Assembly (NCBI GenBank): GCA_021234155.1
Contig: JAJEKV010000028.1
Location: 11,178,134 to 11,242,133, forward strand
DNA: 64,000 bases
Reading direction: 5' to 3'
Source of the DNA: Isoetes taiwanensis
Lineage: Eukaryota > Streptophyta > Lycopodiopsida > Isoetales > Isoetaceae
The first letter of the stretch is position 1, and each line of letters starts with the position of its first letter. The notes beneath the pieces were generated by a model that saw nothing but the letters and a program-made list of their open reading frames with translations, was not told the DNA's origin and made no database searches. Below are positions 1 through 12,350 of the stretch, in pieces. Made by a program: the position numbers and the translations under genes.

Positions 1-3000
1 TAGCAGTAGCGTTCAACATTTTTTCCAGGCCATGGATCTGTTTTGTAATACCTTAGGTATATGTTTGAATAACGCTAGATGTGTCATCATTTGACATCAC
101 TGAAACCTCAATAGCAAGCATTCCAATGCTTGGGAAGAACACTGCCACTAAACTACTAGGTTTGTTCCTTACACTTGATATGAACCTACATGATCTCTGG
201 CTCCCATCACCAATAGGATAAAAAAGAAATTCATGATGTGCCCAACCTCCTTGTCCCTTGCTGAAAGAGTTGGAATTAAAAATAGTGTCATTGGGAGCAC
301 TCATGTCTACTTCTCTTCAGCCCTTGTTGCAGATAAAGCCATCTAGATAGAGATAGAGATTGCCATGAGATAATTTATTTTGCAAGAAAATTACAAAGTG
401 GCATGGCATTATTTCATTCGTCCTAAAAACTCAGGTGGATAAGGATGCACGAATCTATTTGAACAGACCTCAGTACTGGCAACTAGACTGGTAAGGCTTG
501 CCTTATATGAAGAACATCGTTCCCCTTCCTTATCTTTGGCTGGAGAAATCTAAACCAGTTGGTAATAGTTCATCTACCATCAGCTCCCAGAATTTGCATT
601 TTATCATCTTTTTGCTGCACCACATACACATTCATGATCATGAGACAGATTCTCGATGCCTGGAATGAAGTGTCCCACTATTTCCATGCAAATGCAATCA
701 ATCAAGTTAGTCAGGAGTTCCATTTTTTTTTGTATTATAAGATGCAATCAACTGAGGTCTTTTTGGCTTTAAACACCAAATATAAGGAATAGAGCTCAAT
801 TTGGACTCAACACTATCATTGATCTTAGAGAAGGCGATGATTGGATATCGGGGAATCAAATTACTCGAAGATTCGGTGTTCCCTTACAAATAGAAGTATC
901 TTTGAAGGCTGTCATACAGGCTTAAACAAATTGGGCAATACTTGTGGTTGATTTACTGGAGCTGTGGTAACAAGAAGACATACAAAGTTTCCAGAGTTTA
1001 CAAAATGATTCTTGACCCTCCAGACTTAAAGACCTCAACAGTTTGGAGGTGCTCTAATGAAGTTGGCATAAATCTCACTGTAGTAGGCTGTAATGCCTAC
1101 TGTCCACAAAAAATTGTGCTATCTAGATGGTGGTTGCTCAATCAAAGTATTGCTTCAAATGCAAGAGCAGGCAAGAATAATCCCGGAGTCTCTAGCCATT
1201 ACCGATTGAAACTAATTTATGCATCTTTCAATGCCCAAGTTTGTGATGCTACTACAGGCTCTTCTATTACTGATTTCTCAGAATCTCTTCACTTTCCTAA
1301 TGCATTATGTGGCACCCTAAGAGCTCTTGCTCTATGGACAATTTCAAAACACAGAAGCTCACCATAATTCCTAGCCTTTTAGTCTTAATTGGTTGAAGAC
1401 ATCCTTCGAATCTTTGCTTGTTGAGACAGCTCTGGCTCACAGGAAACTAAAGGGTTTGGCAAATGATCAACATTGGGATACACTTGGAAGCTATTATGGT
1501 TTATTTGCATTTTTCAGATTATCTTTGATCAATGCTGATATTGATGCTGGTATCTGCAGCCAAATGAGAGGAACACTTTGAGATCTCTTCTAAGCTCATT
1601 CTGCAATGTATGGATCCCACTCTTTTTTACCTGGATGAGCTGGAGATCATTTACAGTATAGTGTAGGTCGATCTTCTGGAACTTGACCTGAGATATGAAT
1701 GACTTCAGAATTTTCAAACTGATATTGTAGTCTGAAAAAAAACATTGGGAAAAAATATTTGAAACTTTTAAGGTCCTAAGGTCGCAGCAATTTTGTCCAT
1801 TATAAGCTGTTGGTCTCTCTCTTTTATGTTGTTCCCTTCTTGGGATTGAGATTGCAACATCAAATGTGTTTTTTTTACCCTTGATAGTGCTGTATATTCA
1901 TGTAATTTTCTCCTACTTGGCACTATGGAAGAAAATTGCTATCGAAGGAGGTCCGGCTTATCATGTAAATGTCCTCAAATGTATAGAACTCTACTACTGA
2001 AAGGAACATGCGTATATCAATTATGGGAACTAAGTTATGCCTGTTAAACTATAATGGTTAAGAACATGTTTATACGATGTATAATAATTTGCAAAGGATT
2101 AGCAATGTTACCCTGTATAAAAAGGGTAGGTGTAGTTGGTACACGCTTTTCGTTTTCTAGAATAGGGCGAATAAACTTATAGAGCTTACATATATGACAA
2201 GGAAGAAGGGATTTCGCAAGAGGATAGGAGGTCAAGGACTTGGAAAAGAAAAGACAATTGGTGCAGGAACATATTGATAACCTTCTAATTTATCTTATGG
2301 GAAGTGAGTAAGATTATAAGCAAGTTTAAGCATATCAAATGATCTCCAAGATGCTGTAAGGTAGATTTAGTACAATATAAAAAGTGGAGAACTTATCATA
2401 CTTTTCTATAATGTTTATAAACGTCGGGTGATATTAAAGCATATGGAGTTAGGAGGCCAAGGCATTCGTTAAAACAATGGTGGGTGGGACACTCATTATA
2501 TCTGCTACTACTAGTGCCCACTTGTCAAATGGAGAAAGAATAGAATAGAATAGGTCTATCTTATGCTACCATATCATCCACACCGAACAAAATCTATCAT
2601 TATAGATAATAATAATAATAGTACTAGATGAATGTCCAGGTGGAGGAGATTTTTGATGGTAAACCCACATGTGACACTATCTCCATGAGTGGCATTAGCT
2701 GGAAGTGGTGGTGGTATTGTTAGTGGTTGATGCCATGCGACACGTGATACCCAAGCAGCTATTAGACTAATTGCAAATCCTGCCATGTGGCGAATGAGGT
2801 GGTATTCCCTCCCCTGCCCACCTCAAATAACAATAAGTAGTAACTTATAGAAAATTTCATTCAAGTGTTTAAGAAGCATTTTATTTTATGTTCATTGTAT
2901 TGCTTTTGTGTGCACTCAGTTGAATCTATAAATAATATGATAATAATCAAAGAATACATTTACTGATTTAGACAATAGGTTTAAAAAAGGCCATAATTTT

Positions 3001-3400
3001 TAGCAAACAATTTCATGACTTTGAGATGTTAATGGCAGTTTTTGGGCCTAACAATTCACAGGTTTGAGATGTTAATGGCAATTTTTTCGAGCCTTAATGT
3101 AACGAAGAAGTTTGAAATGTTAAAGGCAATCTTCTCATGCTAGAGTAAAGGTTAAAATATAGCTTTACAATAGCATTTAGAACTGTCAATCAAATGACCA
3201 ATTATACAATATGTTTGTGCCACAAAATTTAGGGGCGTCAAACCAAAACACCAACCATACAATATGTTTGTGCCACAAATGTGGAGATTGTGTCAACGAC
3301 TTGTCCTTTCAAATTGCCCTTGTGAAAAAAAATTCATGCATTTGGTAGCTCTATCGGTGTTGAAATAGCATTACCTATGCCTAGTTAAAATCTTTGAAAA
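1..3400. other. Intergenic DNA, no recognised gene
   Basis: AT-rich sequence with only short open frames. The longest, 942-1367 on the plus strand (141 codons), has no motif I recognise and no supporting gene structure. Around 3013-3125 a unit of about 50 bases containing TTTGAGATGTTAATGGCA recurs three times with drift. At about 3196-3280 a 25-base phrase (ACAATATGTTTGTGCCACAAA) occurs twice. These look like decayed tandem repeats. No RNA gene was seen. Confidence 0.5.
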
Positions 3401-3408
3401 GAAAGAAA

Positions 3409-3650
3409 GAATGATTTTTATTGTCCACGGAGACCAATCGGCCTATGGGACTTAATGAAGAAGCGCATGCAACTTATTACTGTCCGGGTTAAAAAAATCC
3501 CGCCCCGAAGGGCTTTCGAGGGAAAAACCGTGGCAGTAATAAGAAAGCATGAATTGAAGGAGTCATCCTGTAGCTTAAGGGAAGGATACTGTTGACATAT
3601 AAATTCAAGAAATCCTAGAACATCATACCTCCACAAAGAGGTACCCTTTT
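3409..3650 (-). mobile_element. LINE 3' end fragment (copy D), reverse orientation
   Basis: Read on the minus strand this is the 3' terminus of a non-LTR retrotransposon family present five times in the window. It has a purine/pyrimidine hairpin (TTTTTCCCTCGAAAGCCC, TTCGGGGCGGG, then a T run), the conserved end GGTCTCCGTGGACAATAAAA, and a short TTTC-rich tail. An outer stem pairs CTTATTACTG (3473-3482) with CAGTAATAAG (3534-3543). Nothing coding remains, so it is a strongly 5'-truncated copy. Its 5' limit is uncertain. Confidence 0.7.
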
Positions 3651-5189
3651 ATAACCTGAGACACGTTTACAATAGAATCAGATCCAAATACCATTAAAAA
3701 CATCATGGAAGGGAGAACAAATATAGTATCAAAACACGCCGCCTCAGAGTTGTAGGTTCATAATTTACCAAGAACTTATGAACGGAAAATTAAAAATTTA
3801 TGTTTCTCCGGCAAAGTATCAAAACATATAGGAGGTCAATACAAACAAGTCATCATTTACTTGGTAATCAGATCTGCAAATGTCTTGTGGCCATCCCTAT
3901 CAATGAAAGAAGCTTTTTTACTTCGATGCCATTGTTGTTGCAAGATTATGTCATATCAAATTTGTTACATTTTTGTTATTAGATATCTCGTGTCTATCCG
4001 CTTCCCAAATTATCCGAGATCATCAACCGACTAGACCAATCCAATTTAGGCCTAACTCTAATAGTACAATTTCCTCGACAATGTCATCTTTTGAAACAAG
4101 TAATATCAAGTTTACCTATATAATTGGTTTTCCAATGCTTTCCATCATGATATGGTCAGATGGACTCTTTGGAGAACAAATAGAGATAAATATCTAAAAT
4201 TTTTGAAATGGCCTGAATTCATGGAGAGGTATAATCTAAAATCTGCTCATATTTGTTGAGAAATAATGCTACCACCAAAGCAACCATTCTCAATTCTGCT
4301 AGTGAAATGTTAAGATTAGCAAATTGTCATTCAACTGGCCTATTGTTGGAAAAATAGAGCTGGAAAATTCGCAGGTATAGAGATGAACATCTCCAATTCA
4401 TCTCTGTAGTTTGGCATTTTTACCAAATCCTATGTATATCAGTGCACTTAAGAACATGCAAAGGCTTAACTTTGGAATGTAATCCACTTATGTATCTGTA
4501 AGAAAGTCTATGGATGTCAAAGGTCTGGTTTATGGCCTTTCCAGAATCAACCCATTGAGATACACCATCTCTAGTGCCACAGTGTTTCTCGAGTTTGGTG
4601 CTTCATAAAGATCTATGGTGATTTGCAAACTGTATTGGTTGCAAAAAAAATGACAAATCAATTCATGAATGTGCACTCTCTAGAATTGTGTAAACAAAAC
4701 CATGAGATTGACATTTTAGACATTAGAAGCATTATAGCCGTAACCATTAGCCCGTTGATATTTTCCAAATCTTCAAATATATACATGCAGTTAGAAGACA
4801 AACAAGCATCAAGAATGACATTCATCATTCTACAACTATCTGATATATCAATATTGTGAATAGAAAATGGATTAAAAAAGAGCAAAGCTTTCTCTATCAA
4901 TAACTTCACCATTCGTTTCAAATACATCTGTTTAAGGTCCTTAGCCTTGTCCACGTCGAGCCCATCGTCAAATGTATGCTTAAGGTCAGTTCTTCTCTAA
5001 GATCATCTGGAGTTATGGTGCAATGAAATGGCCTAAATGCAAATAGTGTATGAGTAAAAGGGAAACTGATAAAGACAAAAACAGGAGCCATGTCAAAATC
5101 CATGACTTACCCTATAGACAAAATAAATAAATGCACAATTAAATTGTGAAACAATCAGAAAATACCTATGATGAAATATTTTTCTCCAA

Positions 5190-5400
5190 ATTTAATAGTA
5201 AGAGAATAGAATAGAATAGAATAGAATAGTTTTTTTAACGTCCACGGAGACCAATAGGTCATGGGACCCATACAATAGGCTAGTACAATCATTACTACTA
5301 GGATTAAAAAACCCCTGCCTCGAAAGGTTTTCAAGGGAAAACCTTTGGCAAAGAATGATGATACTAGACACGCGGAGATAATGACTACTGAGGGCTCAGT
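5190..5400 (-). mobile_element. LINE 3' end fragment (copy E), reverse orientation
   Basis: Same 3' terminus as the copy near 3.4 kb: GTCCACGGAGACCAATAGG at the start, the folded T/C and A/G block, and a pentamer tail reading (TATTC)n on the minus strand at about 5204-5228. The outer stem pairs CTAGTACAATCATT (5280-5293) with AATGATGATACTAG (5354-5367) at 12 of 14 positions. No reading frame survives. Confidence 0.7.
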
Positions 5401-7700
5401 AATTGCAGACGTTTATCTAGAACCTCAAGTATGTATAATGCCAAGTCATGCACAGATGGTGCTCTGAGAAGTTGTGGAAGCGTGGAGAGTTGATATTGCA
5501 TTCTTCACTATCTCTTCTTGACATATTGCATCACACAACTTAGCATGTAGTCTAGTCTGTCCAAGATATTCCGTCGAAAATGTTAAAGGCATTTCTTTGA
5601 TACTGCTCATCTAGAAATTCAAAATGCCATTACAAAAACAAAGGGAGATCGGGGAAGATGTTTAGTAAGAAATTCTTATCAGTTAAGGATGAGCATGGAT
5701 TTGCAAGATATAAAGCCCCTGGATTTGTGGAGCATCATGAGATGGAAAAGGGTATGCCTGTAAATGGGACCAGCTCTAGTGTTGATCTAATATTTGTTCC
5801 TTTTCAAACTTTGCAAGCTTATGGAGTGATTATGGACTCAGTCTGCCCAAGAAATAGAAGTAGAAAAACCCGCCTAACCGCTATAATTCATGGTTTTGTT
5901 GGACATGAGGTTCGTCTTGACATTACTTCATAATATTACAATTTTATGTGCCATTGTTTAGATAACATGTTCTTGATCTTTATTTCAAAGTTTTACTTGG
6001 TGGATTACAACAGGAAATATTTGAACACATATTGTAATTAGATTTGACAAGGTTTTTTGCCTAATAAGGCTTTGAAGTTAAGGTTGCATATGCCTAGTTG
6101 TCATGTGATAAAACCTCATTCTTGAGAAGCAAACTTTTTAAATAGAATACAATGTATTTTTGGTGTTTTCTTACGAAAAGTTAAGCATGACAATAATCTG
6201 ATGTGGTTATATATTATTTGCTTTCTGCCTTGCGCAGACATACATGAAAATGATACGTGTATCACAATTAAGTGCTACAGGGAAGTTTAAATAGTAAAGC
6301 TAAATGTCACAGCTCTGATTTAAATCTACTATTTGTGTACAATTCAGGAGCATGGTTGCATATTAATGATTAGTCGACTTAATATTTATTTGGCACACAT
6401 GGAACTTAGAAATTAAGACCATTATATATATGTTAATGATTTACTTAGATCTATTTGACATATGGTTGCATTGAGCTAGTTGATGATTTGATAAGCGAAG
6501 TATTAAGGTTTTTGGTGGCATTTTAATATGCATATTTGAAACTGTATACCTTGGAAGAATGGTACCATCTTGGACTTTAATGTTCTCGTATGCCAGATAA
6601 GGTAGAAAAATGAGATTGACCAATGCCGATGTTTGTGCTAGGCTTAACTAGTTCAAAATTTTTTTTTTTTTTTTTTTTTTTTTTGGGGCAAGGCCTCAAA
6701 TTGGAAGTCTTGCTTGCATGTATATGCTCTTCGATTTTTGGCCGAGGATGATGGTCGTGCAAACCGCAGATTCCGTGTGGGATCCCAATCATTTTTACCT
6801 TGAAGTTAACAAAAAATAACAAGTATTTTGCGACCACTGGATTATCTTCAAAAGGAAAGCATGAAAAGTATGCTCCAAAATTGGATAGAAGTAGGGTGAA
6901 TTTGGGTTTCGGTTGCAGAACAAGTTTACTTGACGGATTGGAGATCCGACCGTTATTTTATTGACCCAGTCTCGGTTCTTCCCCTTTTAGTTGCAGTGAT
7001 GCTCTTACTTCATCATTCTTTCTCATTCCATAGAGGGCATTTAGCATTCCAAAGAAGCTGTCGTTGATTTGATTTTGGTCTTCATTCGATTTTCAAAGAG
7101 GGCTACTCCAAGAAAGCTTCTCTTGATTAGATTTCATTTCATTTCAAAGGTTATTGGATTATATTGAGGGATATGGTCATACTGTGTTTTAAGCTTGTTT
7201 TATAGTTTTGATGGTTGTTCTCTTGTGGTATTTGGTTCTAGATAGGTATTCTTTTATGTATTTTATGTCGTATGGGGAGCATTCTTTAGTACATGGGTGT
7301 GAGTTGAATTTCATCAACCCTCGATTTTGGCATATTTGAGAGAATATGATGGTATCCAATGATCCATATGGAATGTACTTGGTCCATGGGGGAAACATAT
7401 GATGTAATTCTTTCAATCACGAAAATTTCCTCCACTAAAATACAGGGTTCCTTTGCGAGCATAATGATTTTCTGTTTGAGAATTTTAGAATCAAGGTTGT
7501 TAATATTGGGCAAATGGAATGGATATCCATGATACTCGAGTATAGTATATCTTGTATGGCCTAGTCAGATTGGAGGGTTTAGATGTTAGCAGAAAGGAAA
7601 GCATTTGGAGATCTAATGGTCCAAAGCATTTAGCCAGAAGTAATCCAAGGGTGCTGAGGTGTCACCAATCGGGTCACATAAGACCACGAAGATAAGGGAA
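5401..7700. other. Intergenic DNA with a poly(T) run
   Basis: No recognised gene. An open frame at 5658-5933 (91 codons, plus) resembles nothing I know. A run of about 26 T at 6659-6684 could be the poly(A) tail of a retrotransposed fragment on the minus strand, but no coding remnant is recognisable beside it. The rest is AT-rich and featureless to my reading. Confidence 0.45.
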
Positions 7701-7713
7701 ACTCAAACTTGGA

Positions 7714-7723
7714 GACACGTGTC
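7714..7723. promoter_or_regulatory. Palindromic G-box (ACGTG core) upstream of the b' gene
   Basis: The palindrome GACACGTGTC lies about 110 bases before the ATG of the ATP synthase b' gene. G-boxes with this core bind bZIP/bHLH factors and are common in promoters of light-regulated nuclear genes for chloroplast proteins. Function here is inferred only from motif and position. Confidence 0.45.
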
Positions 7724-7832
7724 CATCCCTAAATCCGGACGCCAGCCAACCATTCAAATCCGGTTTACTCTTCTTCCACACCACTCGCTTAAGCCTTACC
7801 ATTCTCCCGAGCTCGAACTAACTCCGGCGGCT

Positions 7833-8601
7833 ATGGCGGCTTCAGCAAGATGCGCCACAGCAATTGTGGCTCCTTCAGCATTGGCTTCGGTTCCTTCTTC
7901 ATCCAAATCGGCTCCTGCAGGTCTCGAAAAAATCTTGCCTTTCTCGCAAGACTCTGTTTCCTTCTTCTTCAGGTATGTTGGACACAACCCATCCCAGCCG
8001 TTTGATCGTTCACAGAAGATCAGGAAATGGACCATCTTTTGTTTCTGATCTTAGAAGTTTAGTTGATCAAAGATTAAAGGATCTCCAAAACAATGCCCTT
8101 GTGAAACAGGCTGCAATCTGGGCAATGAATGCTGCTTTAGTACTCCCTGCATTGGCTGAAGAAGAGAAAGGCAAAATCTTTGATTTTAATCTTACTTTGC
8201 CTATAATAGCAGCGGAATTTTTGCTTTTAATGGTGGCATTGGATAATATTTGGTTTAAGCCAGTAGGGAAGATTATGGATGAAAGGGATGAGTCCATTAG
8301 GCAAAAGCTCTTGGGAGTGAGAGACAATTCTGAGGAGATCAAGAAACTGCAAGAGCAAGCTGAGGCCATTATAAAAGCAGCAAGGGCTGAAACTACTGCA
8401 GCATTGAACAAAATGAAGAAGGAGACTGCTGCAGAATTGGATGCTCAGCTTCAAAAATCTCGTGCAAAAATTGAAGAGGAACTTGCACAAGCTTTGTCTA
8501 ATTTGGAACAAAAGAAACAAGAAACAATGCAGAGTCTGGATAAACAGGTGCAGGAGCTGAGTGATGAAATTTTGAAAAAGGTGATTCCTTTCAAAATTTA
8601 A
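7833..8601 (+). CDS. atpG: Chloroplast ATP synthase CFo subunit b' (AtpG, nuclear-encoded)
   Basis: Subunit b' (CFo-II) forms part of the peripheral stalk holding F1 to Fo in the thylakoid ATP synthase. From the ATG at 7833 the first ~46 residues are rich in Ala, Ser, Pro and Lys, as expected of a chloroplast transit peptide. The mature part follows a hydrophobic Ala-rich thylakoid-type segment ending near LPALAEEE. It has one membrane helix (FDFNLTLPIIAAEFLLLMVA), the conserved PVGKIMDERDE, and a long charged coiled coil to KKVIPFKI and the stop at 8599-8601. The transit peptide is in one frame and everything after about 8000 is in another. Removing 7973-7997 (25 nt, AG|GTATGT ... CCCAG|C) joins them into 247 codons. 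That is shorter than normal plant introns, so a one-base indel is the alternative. The rest of the frame is open. Confidence 0.9.
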
Positions 8602-10900
8602 TGACGTGTTATGATGCAGCTGCCAATTTGCAGTCGAAAATAATAGGTACAAAATCTCCACTCCTGCATTCTAAAAACAGTTAGGGCAACTGTATTCCTC
8701 TTGATGCTTGTTATTTGCCCTTTACCAAGCATTGTACTTTATGTCTTATATACAAGAATTTGTTCCCATTTTATTCCACTGCATGACACCAATGCATGCT
8801 AGCGTTTCATCATATCTGATATGTGCTTCGTATGTATGCCATCATAATGCCAATGTCATCAACTTCTGTTTATGTAAAGCAGTATCTCCTTTTGGAGATC
8901 AAACCCTTTAGATAGCCTAAGATGTATTTCTAAAAAGTTCTTCTTATGAATTAGAGGGAACTGAAAACCAATATTGAAATACTGACAATGATGAATATTT
9001 AAGGTGTATATAGGAGCTTTGGACAGGGTAACAGTTTGAACATGATCATGCAGTTCCTCCTTTCAATTTGAGGAGCACTTATGTTTACAGGTCACGAGAT
9101 TTCATAGACACCATGACAGGCCAATTCTTTGATCAAGTTCTAGGATATGAATTTAAAGGTCGAGAATTTCATTCCATTCTGTGCTAGGCTACTGTTAAAA
9201 GCTCTATTCCTAATCATGTTTAGGAAATAGTGTCTTATTGGAAACGAGAAAATATCACAAAGAAAGATGATATGGGAAATGGTAATAAAAGGGGAGTATT
9301 GGGAGCTTAAATCTATTATACAACATCATTATACTAAGAACTGAAAGCATTATAATAGATGAATATGAAAGGAGGGTTTCATTCATTCTTAGCCAATTTG
9401 AATTTATTAGAAGACCTAGAGGGACCACAATCCAGTACGCCCAAAAAGTTGTTACCTTTCAACTAGTGCCAAAGCAGGTAGAACGCACTGAAGTATGTTC
9501 TGCTTTAGTGTGTTTGGGGGACATGTCTTCTCCTCATTTGACATAAAAGACGCATTACTCATTCGATGAGATGACCTGCCTGCTGACTATTCCTGGTTCA
9601 ATGATAAATTATTCTAGGTTGGTCAGAACCTTGAGGACCTAATCGGACATTTTGAAATCAATGGAAAAGTGACAGGCTAAGAGTTCTTGGATTAGGTTAA
9701 GTTTAATGAGAATAAGCAACTCCCAAGAGTCCAAGACGTGCCCAAGCCTGATGAGTTCTAGTGGCGAACTTGACTTGTACATAACAGAAAGACCCTGAAG
9801 CAGAATTTTGGAAACCAGAGGTCTAGGATTCAAAATATAAATAATCTAAGTAGATTTACTCATGCTCTTGAATCTAGGAAGATGCGAGTTAGACGAAAAG
9901 AGAAACAAAGGGAAGATTTCGAAAGTCCTAATTAGAAAATGATTTCACAGCCTTAACTTGAAAAGATGATGTGATAGCATCTAAACATATCGCCTCTTTC
10001 ATATCTTTACTTATGTAGGATTTAGTTTTAATGGTTGAAGCAAGCACAGACTCTGCTTTTCTCATTCCCGCTACCTCCTCCAGATACTCCAACAAGCTTC
10101 AAAGGGGAACTTCTTACCTCTCTCTGCGAGTGTGGGATTCAATCCTCAAATCGGCACTAATGTCCAAGAAAAGACTGAAGAAAAACCAAACCTGCAAAAA
10201 ATTCAAACGCTGCTCCCTCCCTCGCAATTTTATTTCTTTGGGAAAATTACTAAAATGCCCCCCAAAATGCCCCTGACCCAAGAGCATCAGACAAATAATA
10301 ATAATAATAAATTACCAATTTGCCCTTACACACCAAACGTAAACACCGGTAGTTAAAAATTCTTGGATTTTTGATGATTTGTTTAAAATGGGTAATTTTT
10401 TGCCTTGTGGTTTCTGGCGGTGCCGCTTAGAGTGCCGCCACAAGTTTATAACAGAATTTATGCTTAGCAATCAAAGGATACAATATTCAAAGTAAAGGCA
10501 CAGTATTCAGTGTTACAAATATTTCTCTATTTCAAATCTCATGTACAACTATGAGCGTAACCGCTCATTCTCTCTGAAACCTCATAAAAACCATGCATGT
10601 AACAACTTCTCGGCATCCATACCAGAGGCGCAGGTCCAAGCATTTTGGTTAATTCATTCAACTTAGGCTTGGGTAAAAACTTGCCTGCAGAAAAAGAAGG
10701 CAGCCAAGAGTTATACTTAGTGAATCTGATGAAGAAGACAATGCCACTAATGGAGTGCCAGCACAACCTCTAACATACAAAAGGTGCCATCTAGGATTTA
10801 GGGTTTAGGATTGTTTTCCTATTGTATTTCACCTTATATATTCTATACAAATTTCAGTTGGTAATTGGAGCACCACCCTTGCTTGCAGGAGAATAAGGAA
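8602..10900. other. Intergenic DNA, possible decayed coding remnant
   Basis: No gene is supported. At 9380-9930 the plus strand has short, stop-broken stretches of coding-like sequence, including a basic patch RKMRVRRKEKQRE near 9890, that could be an eroded transposon polyprotein. I cannot assign it. At 10290-10310 there is a short (ATA)n run. Confidence 0.4.
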
Positions 10901-11055
10901 GGTTGTTAATGATGAAAGAGAGAATGAAGCACAGAAGGCCACTGCAAGGGTTACTGATAGCCAGGAAACGCCAATACATTGGGGGCAGGGAGAATAATAC
11001 AGATGTATCTGACTATGGCTATCAGCACTCTCCATCATCAGGTAGCAAAGCTAAA

Positions 11056-11185
11056 GCAGAATCCAGCAGATCGCAGCAAAGTCCAGCACATCTCGGCAGC
11101 ATAGTCCAGCACATCATGGCAGCACAGTACAACAGAGTCCAGCACAGCTCGCAGCACAGTTCAGCACAATCCAGCACACCTCGAC
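11056..11185 (+). repeat. CAGCACA-type degenerate tandem repeat
   Basis: About 130 bases built of variants of TCCAGCACA and CGGCAGCA repeated more than ten times. It reads open on both strands: Gln/Ser/His-rich forward, Cys/Leu-rich reverse. It sits directly before the HAD phosphatase domain and could encode a low-complexity leader if the upstream frame (10903-11229) is used, but that frame differs from the phosphatase frame. Confidence 0.6.
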
Positions 11186-11186
11186 A

Positions 11187-11840
11187 GTGGGTGCAAACGT
11201 TGAGGGATGGAAGATGGTATTGGACATAAATGGTGTACTGGCACAGACACAACAGAGGAGAATGGGCCAAAAAATCTTGCCTCCACCTCATACAAACCAT
11301 GTTGTAAAAGAAACTGCAAATAAGTACCTCATTTGCAGACTAGGGTATCATGAGTTTGTGGAGTGGGCACTGCAGAGGTTTGATATTGTGATCTGGAGTG
11401 CTTCTCTACTTCGGAATACAAGGGATATGGTGGATGCATTGTTTCCAGAATTGTGGACCAAATTCTTAAAGGTATATGGCCAAGAGCAGTGCTATGCATG
11501 CGAGCATCCAACCAATACAGCAATGCAACTTTTTTTCAAGGAGTTGAAGGTTGTACTTGATGATTTTCTTAAATATCATGGTATGATTTTCTTGGTAGAT
11601 GACAACCTACACAAAGGGTTTCTAAACCCTCCACACACAACCGTTCCTGTTATGCCTTTCAAGGGGCAAGAAGAGGACAATTTTTTGCAGAAGTTTGTGT
11701 GTCCAGCATTGGATTACTTGTCTTCCCATACAGTTGAAGAAACAATCTCACACTTAGATCCAAAATGTCCTTCATGTTACGAATATGAAGGTCTATATCA
11801 TCCCCTTCCTGCATCTCCAAAGCATGCATCTTTTTCTTGA
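11187..11840 (+). CDS. FCP1/NIF-like HAD phosphatase domain protein, 3' end replaced
   Basis: The 217-codon frame carries an FCP1-homology (NLI-interacting factor-like) domain. Domain order: motif I region MVLDINGVLAQ (residues ~9-19), YHEFVEWALQRFDIVIWSAS (~54-73), and FLVDDNLHKGFLNP (~134-147) followed by a D-x-FL segment. This family usually dephosphorylates Ser/Thr on CTD-type substrates with a DxDxT motif. Here the second Asp is Asn (DIN), as I recall for a plant-specific subgroup, so catalysis may be altered or lost. The authentic part ends near 11760. The last ~27 codons are antisense to a copia gag remnant, so the natural C-terminus is missing. An intronless, 3'-truncated copy or pseudogene is plausible; upstream exons cannot be excluded. 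Confidence 0.6.
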   Translation: MGANVEGWKMVLDINGVLAQTQQRRMGQKILPPPHTNHVVKETANKYLICRLGYHEFVEWALQRFDIVIWSASLLRNTRDMVDALFPELWTKFLKVYGQEQCYACEHPTNTAMQLFFKELKVVLDDFLKYHGMIFLVDDNLHKGFLNPPHTTVPVMPFKGQEEDNFLQKFVCPALDYLSSHTVEETISHLDPKCPSCYEYEGLYHPLPASPKHASFS

Positions 11841-12350
11841 GCAAGACACGATTCACAATAGTGGTAGATGCGTATCATTTGGTCAAGATTTCCCATGCTT
11901 CTCTTGCTGTGGCAGCATTTTTTACCAGCTTTACAGTAGTGTCTCCCAAGCTTCCACAGATTAGAATCTTTGCCTTCAGGCCTCGATCCTCCATTGCTCT
12001 AGGGTCCTCTGCTCCTTGAGGATTCATACCTTCAGGGTTCTCCTCATGAGCCTTGGATTTCACTAATTGCCATGAGATTTTTTATCTTCCAGATTGCATC
12101 CTCCACTTCCACAGATGGAAGTTTTTCCCTTCGAAGCGGTCCACCATTCTCCATTCTGCCTGAGCTCCTTGGTTGCCCGTGACTGCATACATGCTTGCTT
12201 AGAAGAAGAAAGAAAAAGAAAGTAATGGGGAAGAAAAGCAGAGGAAATGTGCGACTGATGCGGATTGATCAGAGGTAGCATGGGCCCATAACCTATTAAA
12301 AGAGAAAACATATGATAGAGAAAGCAGATTGATAGAGAAATGAAGTACAA
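11760..12350 (-). pseudogene. Ty1/copia gag remnant
   Basis: On the minus strand, broken frames together give a copia Gag (UBN2/DUF4219-type) N-terminal half. They include ATAREAWEILTK near 11880-11910, then NRVLLKKKMHALEMQEGDDI and LHIRNMKDI near 11770-11850, a pattern typical of plant copia capsid proteins. At least one in-frame stop (near 11875) and a frame change are present. No protease, integrase or RT follows, so only the 5' part of an element is left. It abuts and replaces the 3' end of the plus-strand phosphatase ORF. Confidence 0.65.

Noticed and set aside
942-1367. 141-codon ORF near the left edge
   Set aside because: No recognisable domain, unusual composition or gene structure; length is compatible with chance in this DNA.
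4658-4954. 98-codon minus-strand ORF with a vague hAT/DUF659-like look
   Set aside because: Similarity is too weak to support, with no BED finger, catalytic or dimerisation motif nearby.
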